Source of the DNA: Nocardioides soli
Lineage (GTDB): Bacteria; Actinomycetota; Actinomycetes; Propionibacteriales; Nocardioidaceae
DNA length: 64,000 nucleotides
Reading direction: 5' to 3'
Assembly: GCF_014191495.1 (NCBI RefSeq)
Contig: NZ_JACHWR010000002.1
Coordinates: forward strand, 682,001-746,000
In this document: positions 1 through 7,419 of the stretch, piece after piece
Numbering within the stretch: the first letter of the stretch is position 1
How the letters are laid out: every line of letters begins with the position of its first letter
Program-made: the position numbers and the translations under genes
Notes under the pieces: model-generated
The model's input: the letters and a program-made list of their open reading frames with translations, nothing else
What the model was told of the DNA's origin: nothing
The model's database searches: none

Positions 1-579
1 GTTCTCGCGATACTGGCTGGCCACCGAGCGCCAGAACGCCAGCGACTCCGAGTCGGGCATCGCGAGGTTGCCGAACTCCGGCTGCCCCATCCGCTTGCGG
101 CTGTGCAGGTCGAGCACCACGACCATGCCGTGCCGGTTGAGCGCGCTGACGAAGTGGCGGACGGCGGAGCGGTAGCCGATCGGGGTGCGCTCCTCGAACT
201 GATCGCTCACCGGCGCGCCCCGGGTGCCGAGCCAGCAGTCCTGGTTGAGCGGCAGCCGCACCGTGTTCGCACCCCAGTCGGCGATCGCGGCCGCCTCATC
301 GGCGTACACGTCCGGGCCGGCGAGGGCGTCGAGCGACGACATCCCCCAGCCCTGGGCGCAGGCGTACTCGAAGCTGCTCCAGTTGACCCCGCGCGGCACG
401 AACGTCGCGCCGCTGCGCGCGTCGACCAGGCGGTTGCCGTCGACGACCGGCTGCGGGGCTCCCGTCTCCACCCGGGCCGTCTCCGCGCCCGGCGCCCGCC
501 GCTCGGCGTAGATCGCCCCGCCGGTCAGCAGCACGACGATCGCCACCACCGGCACGACCCAGCGCGCACGCCGCCCCAT
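1..579 (-). CDS. GH5-like glycoside hydrolase, N-terminal part (cut by window start)
   Basis: The first 193 codons read on the minus strand from an ATG at 579, with a GAGGGGGG ribosome site 6-7 bases upstream; the gene runs off the left edge. Residues about 7-24 are one hydrophobic segment after an Arg-rich start, so the protein is exported or membrane anchored. The following domain resembles a GH5 (cellulase) TIM barrel: an FVPRGVNWSSFE strand, then a WGANTVRLPLN strand, then a VVVLDLHS strand, the usual order of the first three beta strands. The catalytic Glu residues lie outside the window, so the substrate cannot be judged. Family call is from motif recognition only. Confidence 0.7.
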   Translation of the reverse strand, partial: MGRRARWVVPVVAIVVLLTGGAIYAERRAPGAETARVETGAPQPVVDGNRLVDARSGATFVPRGVNWSSFEYACAQGWGMSSLDALAGPDVYADEAAAIADWGANTVRLPLNQDCWLGTRGAPVSDQFEERTPIGYRSAVRHFVSALNRHGMVVVLDLHSRKRMGQPEFGNLAMPDSESLAFWRSVASQYREN

Positions 580-676
580 CAAGCCCCCCTCGTCCGGACC
601 GAAGCGTACGGCCTGCTCGGCAACGGCCCGTCAACAATCGGCCCACGGCGCCGCCGCGCCGTTGGTGGGGGTTCCC

Positions 677-772
677 GGTGGTCGAGGAAGGCGCGCCCGC
701 GGTGGTTGAGGAAGGCGCGCCCGCGGTGGTTGAGGAAGGCGCGCCCGCGGTGGTTGAGGAAGGCGCGCCCGC
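677..772 (+). repeat. Four tandem 24-bp half-copies of the palindromic element
   Basis: Four head-to-tail 24-bp units start at 677, 701, 725 and 749. Each is the left arm of the 42-bp element (GGTGGTTGAGGA, then AGGCGCGC) closed by CCGC; the first has one change (GGTGGTCGAGG). They run directly into a full version A element at 773. The half-units keep only the 5' arm and cannot form the element's own hairpin. They look like local amplification of an arm by slippage or repeated end processing. No coding signal is convincing in 580-1427; reading frames there only translate the repeats. Confidence 0.9.
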
Positions 773-1030
773 GGTGGTTGAGGAAGGCGCGCTGGCGCCT
801 GTCTCGAAACCACCTGTCCCGGGTTGGGGGAGTGTTGGCGTCCTTCCGGGGGCGCCAGGGTGGGTGCGCGTCCTGCGCCGTCAAGGGTCCGCTTCGCCGC
901 TTCGCGCCCGTGACGGCTCCTCCCGCGCACCCGTTCGGCGCCTATCGGGAGGACGCCGACCTGTGGTCGGGACCGGGGATGCGTTCGTGGTGGTTTCGAG
1001 ACGGTTGCTAGCGCAACCTCCTCAACCACC
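773..1030. repeat. Composite palindromic repeat, copy 1
   Basis: A version A element (773-814, plus strand) and a version B element (989-1030, minus strand) bound a spacer of about 174 bp. The spacer is itself an imperfect inverted repeat: GTTGGCGTCCT faces AGGACGCCGAC, GGGTGCGCG faces CGCGCACCC, and GCCGTCAAGGG faces CCCGTGACGGC. The whole 258 bp could therefore fold into one long branched hairpin. It repeats with a 282-bp period as copy 2 (1055-1309). No transposase is encoded inside, so it is a non-autonomous element, a structured RNA, or a recombination or nuclease target. Confidence 0.85.
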
Positions 1031-1054
1031 GTCGCCGAGCCTCCCGCCGAGCCC

Positions 1055-1309
1055 GGTGGTTGAGGAAGGCGCGCTGGCGCCTGTCTCGAAACCACCTGTC
1101 CCGGGTTGGGGGAGTGTTGGCGTCCTTCCGGGGGCGCCAGTGTGGGTGCGCGTCCTGCGCCGTCCAGGGTTCGCTTCGCCGCTTCGCGCCCTTGACGGCT
1201 CCTCCCGCGCACCCGTTCGGCGCCTATCGGGAGGACGCCGACCTGTGGTCGGACCCGCGGTGGGTGCGTGGGTTTCGAGACGGTTGCTAGCGCAACCTCC
1301 TCAACCACC
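1055..1309. repeat. Composite palindromic repeat, copy 2
   Basis: Near-identical to copy 1 over about 200 bp (version A at 1055-1096, spacer, version B minus-strand at 1268-1309). The outer arm of the B element is degenerate on its left side. In the spacer the inner inverted pair has changed on both sides relative to copy 1: GCCGTCCAGGG on the left and CCCTTGACGGC on the right. It ends 15 bp before another half-arm at 1324. Confidence 0.85.
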
Positions 1310-1323
1310 GTCCTCGGGGCCAC

Positions 1324-1387
1324 GGTGGTTGAGGAAGGCGCCCACGGTGGTTGAGGAAGGCGCGCTAGCGCCTGTCTCGAAACCACC
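1324..1387 (+). repeat. Half-arm plus full version A palindrome
   Basis: A 22-bp half-arm (from 1324) is followed by a complete 42-bp version A element at 1346-1387, whose inner loop is GCTA. This is the end of array 1. The LexA box and promoter of the DUF222-HNH gene start 33-40 bp further on. Confidence 0.9.
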
Positions 1388-1419
1388 ACGAACCTGGGCG
1401 GAATTCGCCGCCCAACCCC

Positions 1420-1449
1420 TTGTGTGATCGAACAATCGTTCGATACAAT
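1420..1449 (+). promoter_or_regulatory. LexA-controlled promoter of the DUF222-HNH gene
   Basis: TCGAACAATCGTTCGA at 1428-1443 is a perfect match to the mycobacterial/actinobacterial SOS box (TCGAAC-N4-GTTCGA). It fills the spacer between a -35-like TTGTGT (1420-1425) and a -10 TACAAT (1444-1449), 18 bp apart. LexA bound here would block RNA polymerase directly. The -10 ends 5 bases before the ATG at 1455, so the transcript should be leaderless. Confidence 0.85.
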
Positions 1450-1454
1450 GAGGT

Positions 1455-2801
1455 ATGGCGCTGATCTCGGACACCCACCTCGACCCCACGGTCGACGGCA
1501 TGTCCGACGTGTCGGGGATGAGCGAGGCGGAGCTGGTGGACGCGATCCGCGCCCTCGAGGACGCCAAGGCCCGCGCCTGTGCCGCCCAGGCGCGGTTGAC
1601 CCGGGTGCTGGATGCCCGGGTCCGGGCCCGGCATGCCGACCAGGGGATGCCGGCGGCGCGGCGGGGGCGGGACGTGCCCGGTCTGGTGGCCTACGCCCGC
1701 CGGGAGTCCCCCGCGCGCGGCACGCGGTTGTTGGGGTTCGCGCACGCCCTGACCGAGCTCCCGCACACCGAGGCCGCGCTGGCGGCCGGGGTGGTGTCGG
1801 AGTGGCGGGCGATCCTGATCGCCCGGGAGACCGCCTGCCTGGCACCCGGACACCGGGCCCGGGTGGACGCCGAGCTCTGCGCCCCCGACTCCGATGGCGC
1901 CTATCGGTTCGAGGGGTGGGGCGACCGACGACTCGTCGCCCAGACCCGGGCGCTGGTCGCCGGCCTGGACCCGGCCGCGGTGGTGGACCGCCGCGCGAAG
2001 GCGGAGGCCGACCGGCACGTGAGCCTGCGGCCCGCGCCGGACACGATGGCCCGGCTCTCGGTACTGCTCCCGGTCGCCCAGGGTGTCGCCGTCTACGCCA
2101 CCCTGACCCGGGCCGCCGACTCCGCCCGTGCCCAGGGCGACCCGAGGTCACGGGGTCAGGTGATGACCGACACCCTCGTCACCCTGATCACCGGACAGGC
2201 CACGGCGGAGGGGGTCCCGGTCACGATCAACCTGACCGTCTCCGACCACACCCTCCTCGCCGACGGACACGAGCCCGCCTGGCTCACCGGCTACGGCCCC
2301 CTCACTGCCGACCACGCCCGCCACCTCGCCGCCACCGCCCTCGCCCAGGCACAGACGGCACAGATGGCGCAGATGGCGCTGCGGCGCCTCTACGTGGCCC
2401 CCGAGACCGGCACCCTCGTCGCGATGGAGACCCGCGCCCGGGCCTTCCCCAAGGCCCTCGGGCTGTTCCTCGACCTGCGCGACCAGACCTGTCGCACCCC
2501 CTGGTGCAACGCCCCCGTGCGTCACCACGACCACATCACCGACCACGCCGACGGCGGCCCCACCTCCGCGATCAACGGCCAAGGCCTCTGCGAGCAGTGC
2601 AACCACACCAAACAAGCCCCCGGGTGGTGGGCCAGACCACTGGCCGGCCCGCCCGATCAGCACACCGTCGAGACCACCCTGCCCACCGGCCACATCATCC
2701 GATCGGCAGCACCCCGCGCACCCACCCCCAGCCGCGTCGTACCCCTGGGCCACAGCGGACTCCACCTCATCCACCACCAGCTCAACTGGCACGCCGCCTG
2801 A
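1455..2801 (+). CDS. DUF222 / HNH endonuclease (13E12 repeat family), SOS-controlled
   Basis: A 448-residue protein with an alpha-helical DUF222 region (about 20-330) and a C-terminal HNH nuclease domain (about 340-395). The HNH part shows the zinc pair CRTPWC, the catalytic HHDHITDHADGG stretch and the closing NGQGLCEQCNH. Such proteins are abundant in actinobacteria (REP13E12 genes of Mycobacterium tuberculosis are the classic case) and their function is unknown; DNA cleavage is inferred from the HNH fold. The start at 1455 is preferred because the -10 box lies 5 bases upstream; the in-frame ATG at 1500 is an alternative. The LexA box predicts induction by DNA damage. The gene stands alone behind repeat array 1, and a related gene behind array 2 starts at 26924. 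Confidence 0.9.
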   Translation: MALISDTHLDPTVDGMSDVSGMSEAELVDAIRALEDAKARACAAQARLTRVLDARVRARHADQGMPAARRGRDVPGLVAYARRESPARGTRLLGFAHALTELPHTEAALAAGVVSEWRAILIARETACLAPGHRARVDAELCAPDSDGAYRFEGWGDRRLVAQTRALVAGLDPAAVVDRRAKAEADRHVSLRPAPDTMARLSVLLPVAQGVAVYATLTRAADSARAQGDPRSRGQVMTDTLVTLITGQATAEGVPVTINLTVSDHTLLADGHEPAWLTGYGPLTADHARHLAATALAQAQTAQMAQMALRRLYVAPETGTLVAMETRARAFPKALGLFLDLRDQTCRTPWCNAPVRHHDHITDHADGGPTSAINGQGLCEQCNHTKQAPGWWARPLAGPPDQHTVETTLPTGHIIRSAAPRAPTPSRVVPLGHSGLHLIHHQLNWHAA

Positions 2802-2849
2802 CCCGACCGACCCGGCATCCTCGGGTTGCGCTGCCACTACGGTGAGTGG

Positions 2850-4106
2850 ATGAGCGAGACCGTGTTCACCTATGCCGCGCCCGCGCTCAAGTTCGGCCCC
2901 GGAGCGTCCGACGAGATCGGCCACGACCTCGCCCAGCGCGGGGTGCACCGGGCGCTGCTGGTCACCGACGCCGGCGTGGTGGCGACCGGCCATCCGGGGC
3001 GGATCGCCGAGCGGATCGCGGCGTACGGCGTCACGGTCACGATGTACGACGGGGTGCACGTCGAGCCGACCGACGAGTCGTTCGCGGCGGCGATCGAGTT
3101 CGCCCGCGAGGCCGGGCCCTTCGACGCGATCGTCGCGGTCGGCGGCGGGTCGGCGATCGACACCGCGAAGGCGGTCAACCTGCTCACCACCAACCCGGGC
3201 GAACTGATGGACTACGTCAACGCACCGGTCGGCCGCGCGCAGGCGCCGTCGCAGCCGTTGCTCCCGCTCGTGGCGGTGCCGACCACGACCGGCACCGGCT
3301 CGGAGAGCACCACGATCTGCGTGCTCGACGTGCTCTCGCTGCACGTGAAGACCGGCATCAGCCACCCCGCGCTGCGCCCCACGCTGGCGGTGGTCGACCC
3401 CCGGCTCACGCTGACCCAGCCGGCGATGGTGACCGCGGCGGCTGGCATGGACGTGCTCTGCCACGCGCTGGAGAGCTACACCGCGCGCTGGTACGCCGAC
3501 TTCGACGCCAAGCGGCCCGAGGAGCGGGTGCCCTACTGCGGCGCGAACCCGATCGCCGACCTGTGGTCGGAGCGGGCGATGGTGCTGCTCGCCGGCTCGT
3601 TCCGCGACGCCGTGCGCGACGGTCGGGACGAGGCGGCGCGGGAGCAGATGGCGCTCGCGGCGACGTTCGCCGGGCTCGGCTTCGGCAACGCCGGGGTGCA
3701 CATCCCGCACGCGAACGCCTACCCGATCGCGGGCCGGGTCCGCGACTACTCGCCCGAGGGCTACCCCGACGAGCCGCTGGTGCCGCACGGGATGGCGGTC
3801 GCGCTGACGGCGCCGGCGGCGTTCCGGTTCACCTTCGACGCCGCGCCGGAGCGGCACCTGCACGCGGCCGGCCTGCTGGGCGCCCGCTCGGAGGCCGGGC
3901 CGGATGCGCTGCCGGCCGCCCTCGTCGCGCTGATGCGCGACGTCGGCATCCCGAACGGCCTGGCCGAGGTCGGGTACGACGAGGGCGACGTCCCCGACCT
4001 GGTCGAGGGCGCCCTCAAGCAGCAGCGACTGCTCGCGACGGCGCCGAAGGCTCCCACGGACGAGGACCTCGCGGGGATCATCCGCCGGTCGATGTCCCAC
4101 TGGTGA
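2850..4106 (+). CDS. Hydroxyacid-oxoacid transhydrogenase (iron-type ADH family)
   Basis: 418 residues of the iron-dependent alcohol dehydrogenase fold. The dinucleotide-binding loop is VGGGSAIDTAKA (about 97-108). Metal ligands include D201 and H205 in AGMDVLCHALESY and the His residues of GNAGVHIPHANAYPIAG, the latter motif typical of the ADHFE1/HOT branch. That enzyme couples oxidation of 4-hydroxybutyrate to reduction of 2-oxoglutarate, giving D-2-hydroxyglutarate. The start at 2850 has a TACGGT -10-like box 6 bases upstream, suggesting a leaderless mRNA; an upstream in-frame ATG at 2826 is less likely. The FAD dehydrogenase two genes downstream could recycle D-2-hydroxyglutarate (inference). 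Confidence 0.8.
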   Translation: MSETVFTYAAPALKFGPGASDEIGHDLAQRGVHRALLVTDAGVVATGHPGRIAERIAAYGVTVTMYDGVHVEPTDESFAAAIEFAREAGPFDAIVAVGGGSAIDTAKAVNLLTTNPGELMDYVNAPVGRAQAPSQPLLPLVAVPTTTGTGSESTTICVLDVLSLHVKTGISHPALRPTLAVVDPRLTLTQPAMVTAAAGMDVLCHALESYTARWYADFDAKRPEERVPYCGANPIADLWSERAMVLLAGSFRDAVRDGRDEAAREQMALAATFAGLGFGNAGVHIPHANAYPIAGRVRDYSPEGYPDEPLVPHGMAVALTAPAAFRFTFDAAPERHLHAAGLLGARSEAGPDALPAALVALMRDVGIPNGLAEVGYDEGDVPDLVEGALKQQRLLATAPKAPTDEDLAGIIRRSMSHW

Positions 4107-4143
4107 GGGTCCGGCGCGCCCGGATCCGCTCGGATGGGAGACT

Positions 4144-4644
4144 GTGCCGGTGCGCCTCGCGTTCCTCCTGTCCTCCGCGGCGTACGCCGTCCTGGTGGTC
4201 GTGGCCGCCGTGACGATGCCGGACCGGGTGCCGCTGCACTTCGGGCCCGGCGGCGACGCCGACCGGTGGGGCTCCCGCACCGAGGCGCTGCTGGTCTTCG
4301 GCCTCCTCGGCGGGGGCGTGGCGCTGGTGCTGGGTGGCATCGCGGTGCTGGCCCGACGGCTGCCGCTGCGATCGGCGTGGGTCAACCTGCCGCACAAGGA
4401 CTGGTGGACCGCCACCCCCGAGCGCGAGGAGCGCGCTCGGCGACGGCTGAGCCACGACTTCTGGGCCATCGCCGTCGGGACGATGACCCTGCTCTGCATC
4501 GTGCTGGCGCTGACGATCGGTGCCGCCCACTCGGAGTCGCCCCGGCTGTCGGCCGGACCGTGGCTGGCGGTCGGCGCGCTGGCGGCGGCGTTGCTGCTCG
4601 CGATCGTGATGCCGCTGCGCTACCGCCCGGACGGTGACGCATGA
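4144..4644 (+). CDS. DUF1648-type membrane protein
   Basis: 166 residues with four hydrophobic segments (about 5-22, 48-70, 115-135, 143-160). The first is followed by MPDRVPLHFGPGGDADRWGSR, which matches the DUF1648 signature also seen in the immunity protein SdpI. The function of stand-alone DUF1648 proteins is not established. The GTG start at 4144 is chosen for length; a second GTG lies at 4150. Its TGA overlaps the ATG of the next gene by 4 bp (ATGA at 4641), so the two are probably translationally coupled. Confidence 0.75.
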   Translation: MPVRLAFLLSSAAYAVLVVVAAVTMPDRVPLHFGPGGDADRWGSRTEALLVFGLLGGGVALVLGGIAVLARRLPLRSAWVNLPHKDWWTATPEREERARRRLSHDFWAIAVGTMTLLCIVLALTIGAAHSESPRLSAGPWLAVGALAAALLLAIVMPLRYRPDGDA

Positions 4645-7337
4645 CCGCCGAGGTCGCCACCGGCGTCGTCGCCGAGCTCCACCGCCGGGGGGTCTCCGAC
4701 GTCGACGACTCGACGCTCGCCCGGGCGCTGTACTCCTCCGACGCCTCGCTCTACCGCGTCGTGCCGCAGGTCGTGGTCCGGCCGCGGCACCCCGACGAGC
4801 TGCACGCGATCCTCGACGTCGCCCAGGCGACGGGCGTGCCGGTCACCATGCGGGGAGCGGGTACGTCGATCGCCGGCAACGCGGTCGGCGCGGGCATCGT
4901 CGTCGACACCCTCAAGCACCTCAACCGGGTGGTCTCGATCGACGCCGAGGCGCGCACCGCGGTGGTGCAGCCCGGCGTCGTGCACGCCGACCTGCAGCGC
5001 GCGGCCGCGCCGTACGGGCTGCGGTTCGGCCCCGACCCGTCGACCCACACCCGCTGCACGATCGGCGGGATGATCGGCAACAACGCCTGCGGTTCGCGGG
5101 CGCTGGGCTACGGCCGTACCGTCGACAACGTCGTCGACCTCGACGTCGCCTGGGCGCCGGGCGCGGGCGACGTGCGCACCGAGCTCACGGGCCTGGTCGA
5201 CCAGCACCTGGCCCACGTGCGGACGTCGTTCGGCCGGTTCTCCCGGCAGGTCAGCGGCTACTCGCTCGAGCACCTGCTGCCCGAGAACGGCCGGTCCCTG
5301 GAGCGCTTCCTCGTCGGCTCCGAGGGCACCCTCGGCGTGGTCACCCAGGCGACCGTGCGGCTGGTCGACGACCGGGTCGACCGGCGCCTGGTGGTGCTCG
5401 GCTACCCGTCGATGATCGAGGCCGCCGACGCCGTACCCGCCCTGATCGCGGCGACCGACGGCCGGATGATCGCCTGCGAGGGCCTCGACGCCCGGATCGT
5501 CGACCTCGTGCGCGCCCGCGGGGGCGGCGTGCCCGACCTGCCGGCGGGCGCGGGCTGGCTCTTCGTCGAGGTCGTCGACCCCGATCTGGTGGCCCCGGTC
5601 GTCGCCGCCGCGGGAGCGCTGGGTCACCGGGTGGTGGAGGACTCACCGCAGGCCGCGGCGCTGTGGCGGATCCGCGAGGACGGCGCCGGGCTGGCCGCGC
5701 TGAGCCTGCCGACCCCGGCGTACTCCGGCTGGGAGGACGCCGCCGTGCCTCCCGAGAGGCTGGGGGCCTGGTTGCGCGACTTCGATCGGCTGCTGCGCGA
5801 CCACGACCTCGACGGCGTGCCCTACGGCCACTTCGGCGACGGCTGCGTGCACGTGCGGATCGACTTCCCCTTCCGCCGCGAGGACGGCGCGAAGGTCTTC
5901 CGCGACTTCCTCACCGCCTGCGCGCTCGAGCTGCGCAAGCACGGCGGCTCGCTGTCGGGCGAGCACGGCGACGGGCGGGCGCGCTCGGAGCTGCTGCCGC
6001 TGATGTACGACGCGGAGTCGCTGCGGCTGTTCGCCGCGGTCAAGGCGATCTGCGACCCGCAGAACCTGCTCAACCCCGGCAACATCGTCGACCCCGCGCC
6101 GCTGGACGCCGATCTGCGGCCGACCCGCCCGCGCGCCGCGCTGGCCCTCGCCGACCAGGTGCACCGCTGCACCGGCGTCGGCAAGTGCGTGGCCCCGAAG
6201 ACCGCGGGCGTGATGTGCCCGTCGTACCTCGCCACCCGCGACGAGAAGGACTCCACCCGGGGCCGCTCGCGGGTGCTCCAGGAGGCGGTCGACGGCACGC
6301 TGGTGCGCGGCTTCGCCGACCCGGCCGTGCACGAGGCGCTCGACCTCTGCCTCGCCTGCAAGGGCTGCGCCTCGGACTGCCCGACCGGCGTCGACATGGC
6401 GACGTACAAGGCCGAGGCGCTGCACCAGAAGCACGACGTGCTGGGCGAGCGGCGCCCGCGCAGCCACTTCCTCCTCGGCGGGCTGCCGCGGTGGGCCGCG
6501 CTGGCCGCACCGATGGCGCCGATCGCCAACCGGATGATGCGGCTGCGACCCGTCGCCCGCCTGGCCAAGGCGACCGCGGGCATCGACCAGCGCCGCTCGA
6601 TCCCGACCTTCGCGCCGAAGACCCTGCGCAGGTCCGTCGGCGTGCCCGAGGTCGTGCCCGATGTCTGGATCTGGGCCGACTCCTTCAGCGACCACTTCTT
6701 CCCGGGCAACGGCCATGCGGCGATCCGTTGGTTGGAGTCGGTGGGGGTCACCGCCCGGGTGATCACCGACGACGCCTGCTGCGCGCTGACCTGGGTGACG
6801 ACCGGACAGCTCGACAAGGCCCGCTCGATCATGGAGCGCACGGTCCGCACCCTCGCGCCGTACGTCGAGTCGGGCGTGCCGGTCGTCGGCCTGGAGCCGT
6901 CGTGCCTGGCCACCCTGCGCAGCGACCTGCCCGAGCTGACCGGCTCGCACCTCGACGTGCTCAGCTTCGCCGAGCTCGTCGAGCGGCTCGACCTGCCGCT
7001 GCCCGACCTCTCCGGGGTCCGGGTCGTCGCGCAGCCGCACTGCCACCACGCCTCGATCATCGGCTGGGCGGCCGACAAGCGGCTCCTGGAGCGCGCCGGC
7101 GCGGCCGTCACCCAGGTGGCCGGCTGCTGCGGGCTCGCCGGCAACTTCGGCATGGAGAAGGGCCACTACGAGGTGTCGGTCGCCGTCGCCGAGACCCATC
7201 TGCTGCCCGCGGTACGCGCCGACCGGGACGCCGTCGTCCTCGCCGACGGGATGTCCTGCCGGGTCCAGCTCGACGACCTCGCGGACGTCCCCGCGATGCA
7301 CCTCGCCGAGCTCTTCGCTTCTAGACTCGAGGCGTGA
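4641..7337 (+). CDS. FAD-linked D-2-hydroxyacid dehydrogenase with 4Fe-4S domain
   Basis: An 898-residue flavo-iron-sulfur enzyme. Domains in order: FAD-binding PCMH domain (about 35-215, with TMRGAGTSIAGNAVG), FAD-oxidase C-terminal domain (about 240-490, with GEHGDGRARSE), a two-cluster ferredoxin region (Cys groups CTGVGKCVAP and CLACKGCASDCPTG, about 510-590), and a CCG heterodisulfide-reductase-like domain (CCALTW, and GCCGLAGNFGMEKGHYE near 830). The same layout occurs in D-lactate and D-2-hydroxyglutarate dehydrogenases that feed electrons to the respiratory chain. The transhydrogenase at 2850, which makes D-2-hydroxyglutarate, favours that substrate, but D-lactate cannot be excluded. 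Confidence 0.85.
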   Translation: MTAEVATGVVAELHRRGVSDVDDSTLARALYSSDASLYRVVPQVVVRPRHPDELHAILDVAQATGVPVTMRGAGTSIAGNAVGAGIVVDTLKHLNRVVSIDAEARTAVVQPGVVHADLQRAAAPYGLRFGPDPSTHTRCTIGGMIGNNACGSRALGYGRTVDNVVDLDVAWAPGAGDVRTELTGLVDQHLAHVRTSFGRFSRQVSGYSLEHLLPENGRSLERFLVGSEGTLGVVTQATVRLVDDRVDRRLVVLGYPSMIEAADAVPALIAATDGRMIACEGLDARIVDLVRARGGGVPDLPAGAGWLFVEVVDPDLVAPVVAAAGALGHRVVEDSPQAAALWRIREDGAGLAALSLPTPAYSGWEDAAVPPERLGAWLRDFDRLLRDHDLDGVPYGHFGDGCVHVRIDFPFRREDGAKVFRDFLTACALELRKHGGSLSGEHGDGRARSELLPLMYDAESLRLFAAVKAICDPQNLLNPGNIVDPAPLDADLRPTRPRAALALADQVHRCTGVGKCVAPKTAGVMCPSYLATRDEKDSTRGRSRVLQEAVDGTLVRGFADPAVHEALDLCLACKGCASDCPTGVDMATYKAEALHQKHDVLGERRPRSHFLLGGLPRWAALAAPMAPIANRMMRLRPVARLAKATAGIDQRRSIPTFAPKTLRRSVGVPEVVPDVWIWADSFSDHFFPGNGHAAIRWLESVGVTARVITDDACCALTWVTTGQLDKARSIMERTVRTLAPYVESGVPVVGLEPSCLATLRSDLPELTGSHLDVLSFAELVERLDLPLPDLSGVRVVAQPHCHHASIIGWAADKRLLERAGAAVTQVAGCCGLAGNFGMEKGHYEVSVAVAETHLLPAVRADRDAVVLADGMSCRVQLDDLADVPAMHLAELFASRLEA

Positions 7338-7417
7338 ATCCCCGCCAGCGTCGCCTCGTCATCCCGATCGCGCTGGTGGCGCTGCTGTTGATCGTCGTGA
7401 TCGCGGCGGTCCTGTAG
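7334..7417 (+). CDS. 27-residue single-span membrane peptide
   Basis: A GTG start at 7334 overlaps the TGA of the dehydrogenase gene (GTGA) and opens 27 codons ending in TAG, 2 bp before the methyltransferase ATG at 7420. The peptide begins MNPRQRRLVIP: a positive N-terminus followed by about 18 uninterrupted hydrophobic residues, so an N-in single-pass membrane peptide. A TAGACT -10-like box (7322-7327) lies 6 bases upstream, so it may also have its own leaderless transcript. The tight fit between two genes and the clean topology argue for a real gene. Its role is unknown. Confidence 0.65.
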   Translation: MNPRQRRLVIPIALVALLLIVVIAAVL

Positions 7418-7419
7418 CC

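Noticed and set aside
773..814. Version A/B palindromes as ordinary intrinsic terminators
   Set aside because: They lack T-tracts, occur in many copies in both orientations away from gene ends, and have an internal loop and covarying inner stem that terminators do not need.
677..1387. Open reading frames of 250-500 codons through array 1 on both strands
   Set aside because: They only translate the repeats (VVEEGAPA-type and FLNHRGRA-type periodic peptides) and have no recognisable domain.
1455..2801. HNH genes as prophage remnants
   Set aside because: No integrase, terminase or structural phage genes are nearby; the two genes stand alone next to housekeeping genes.
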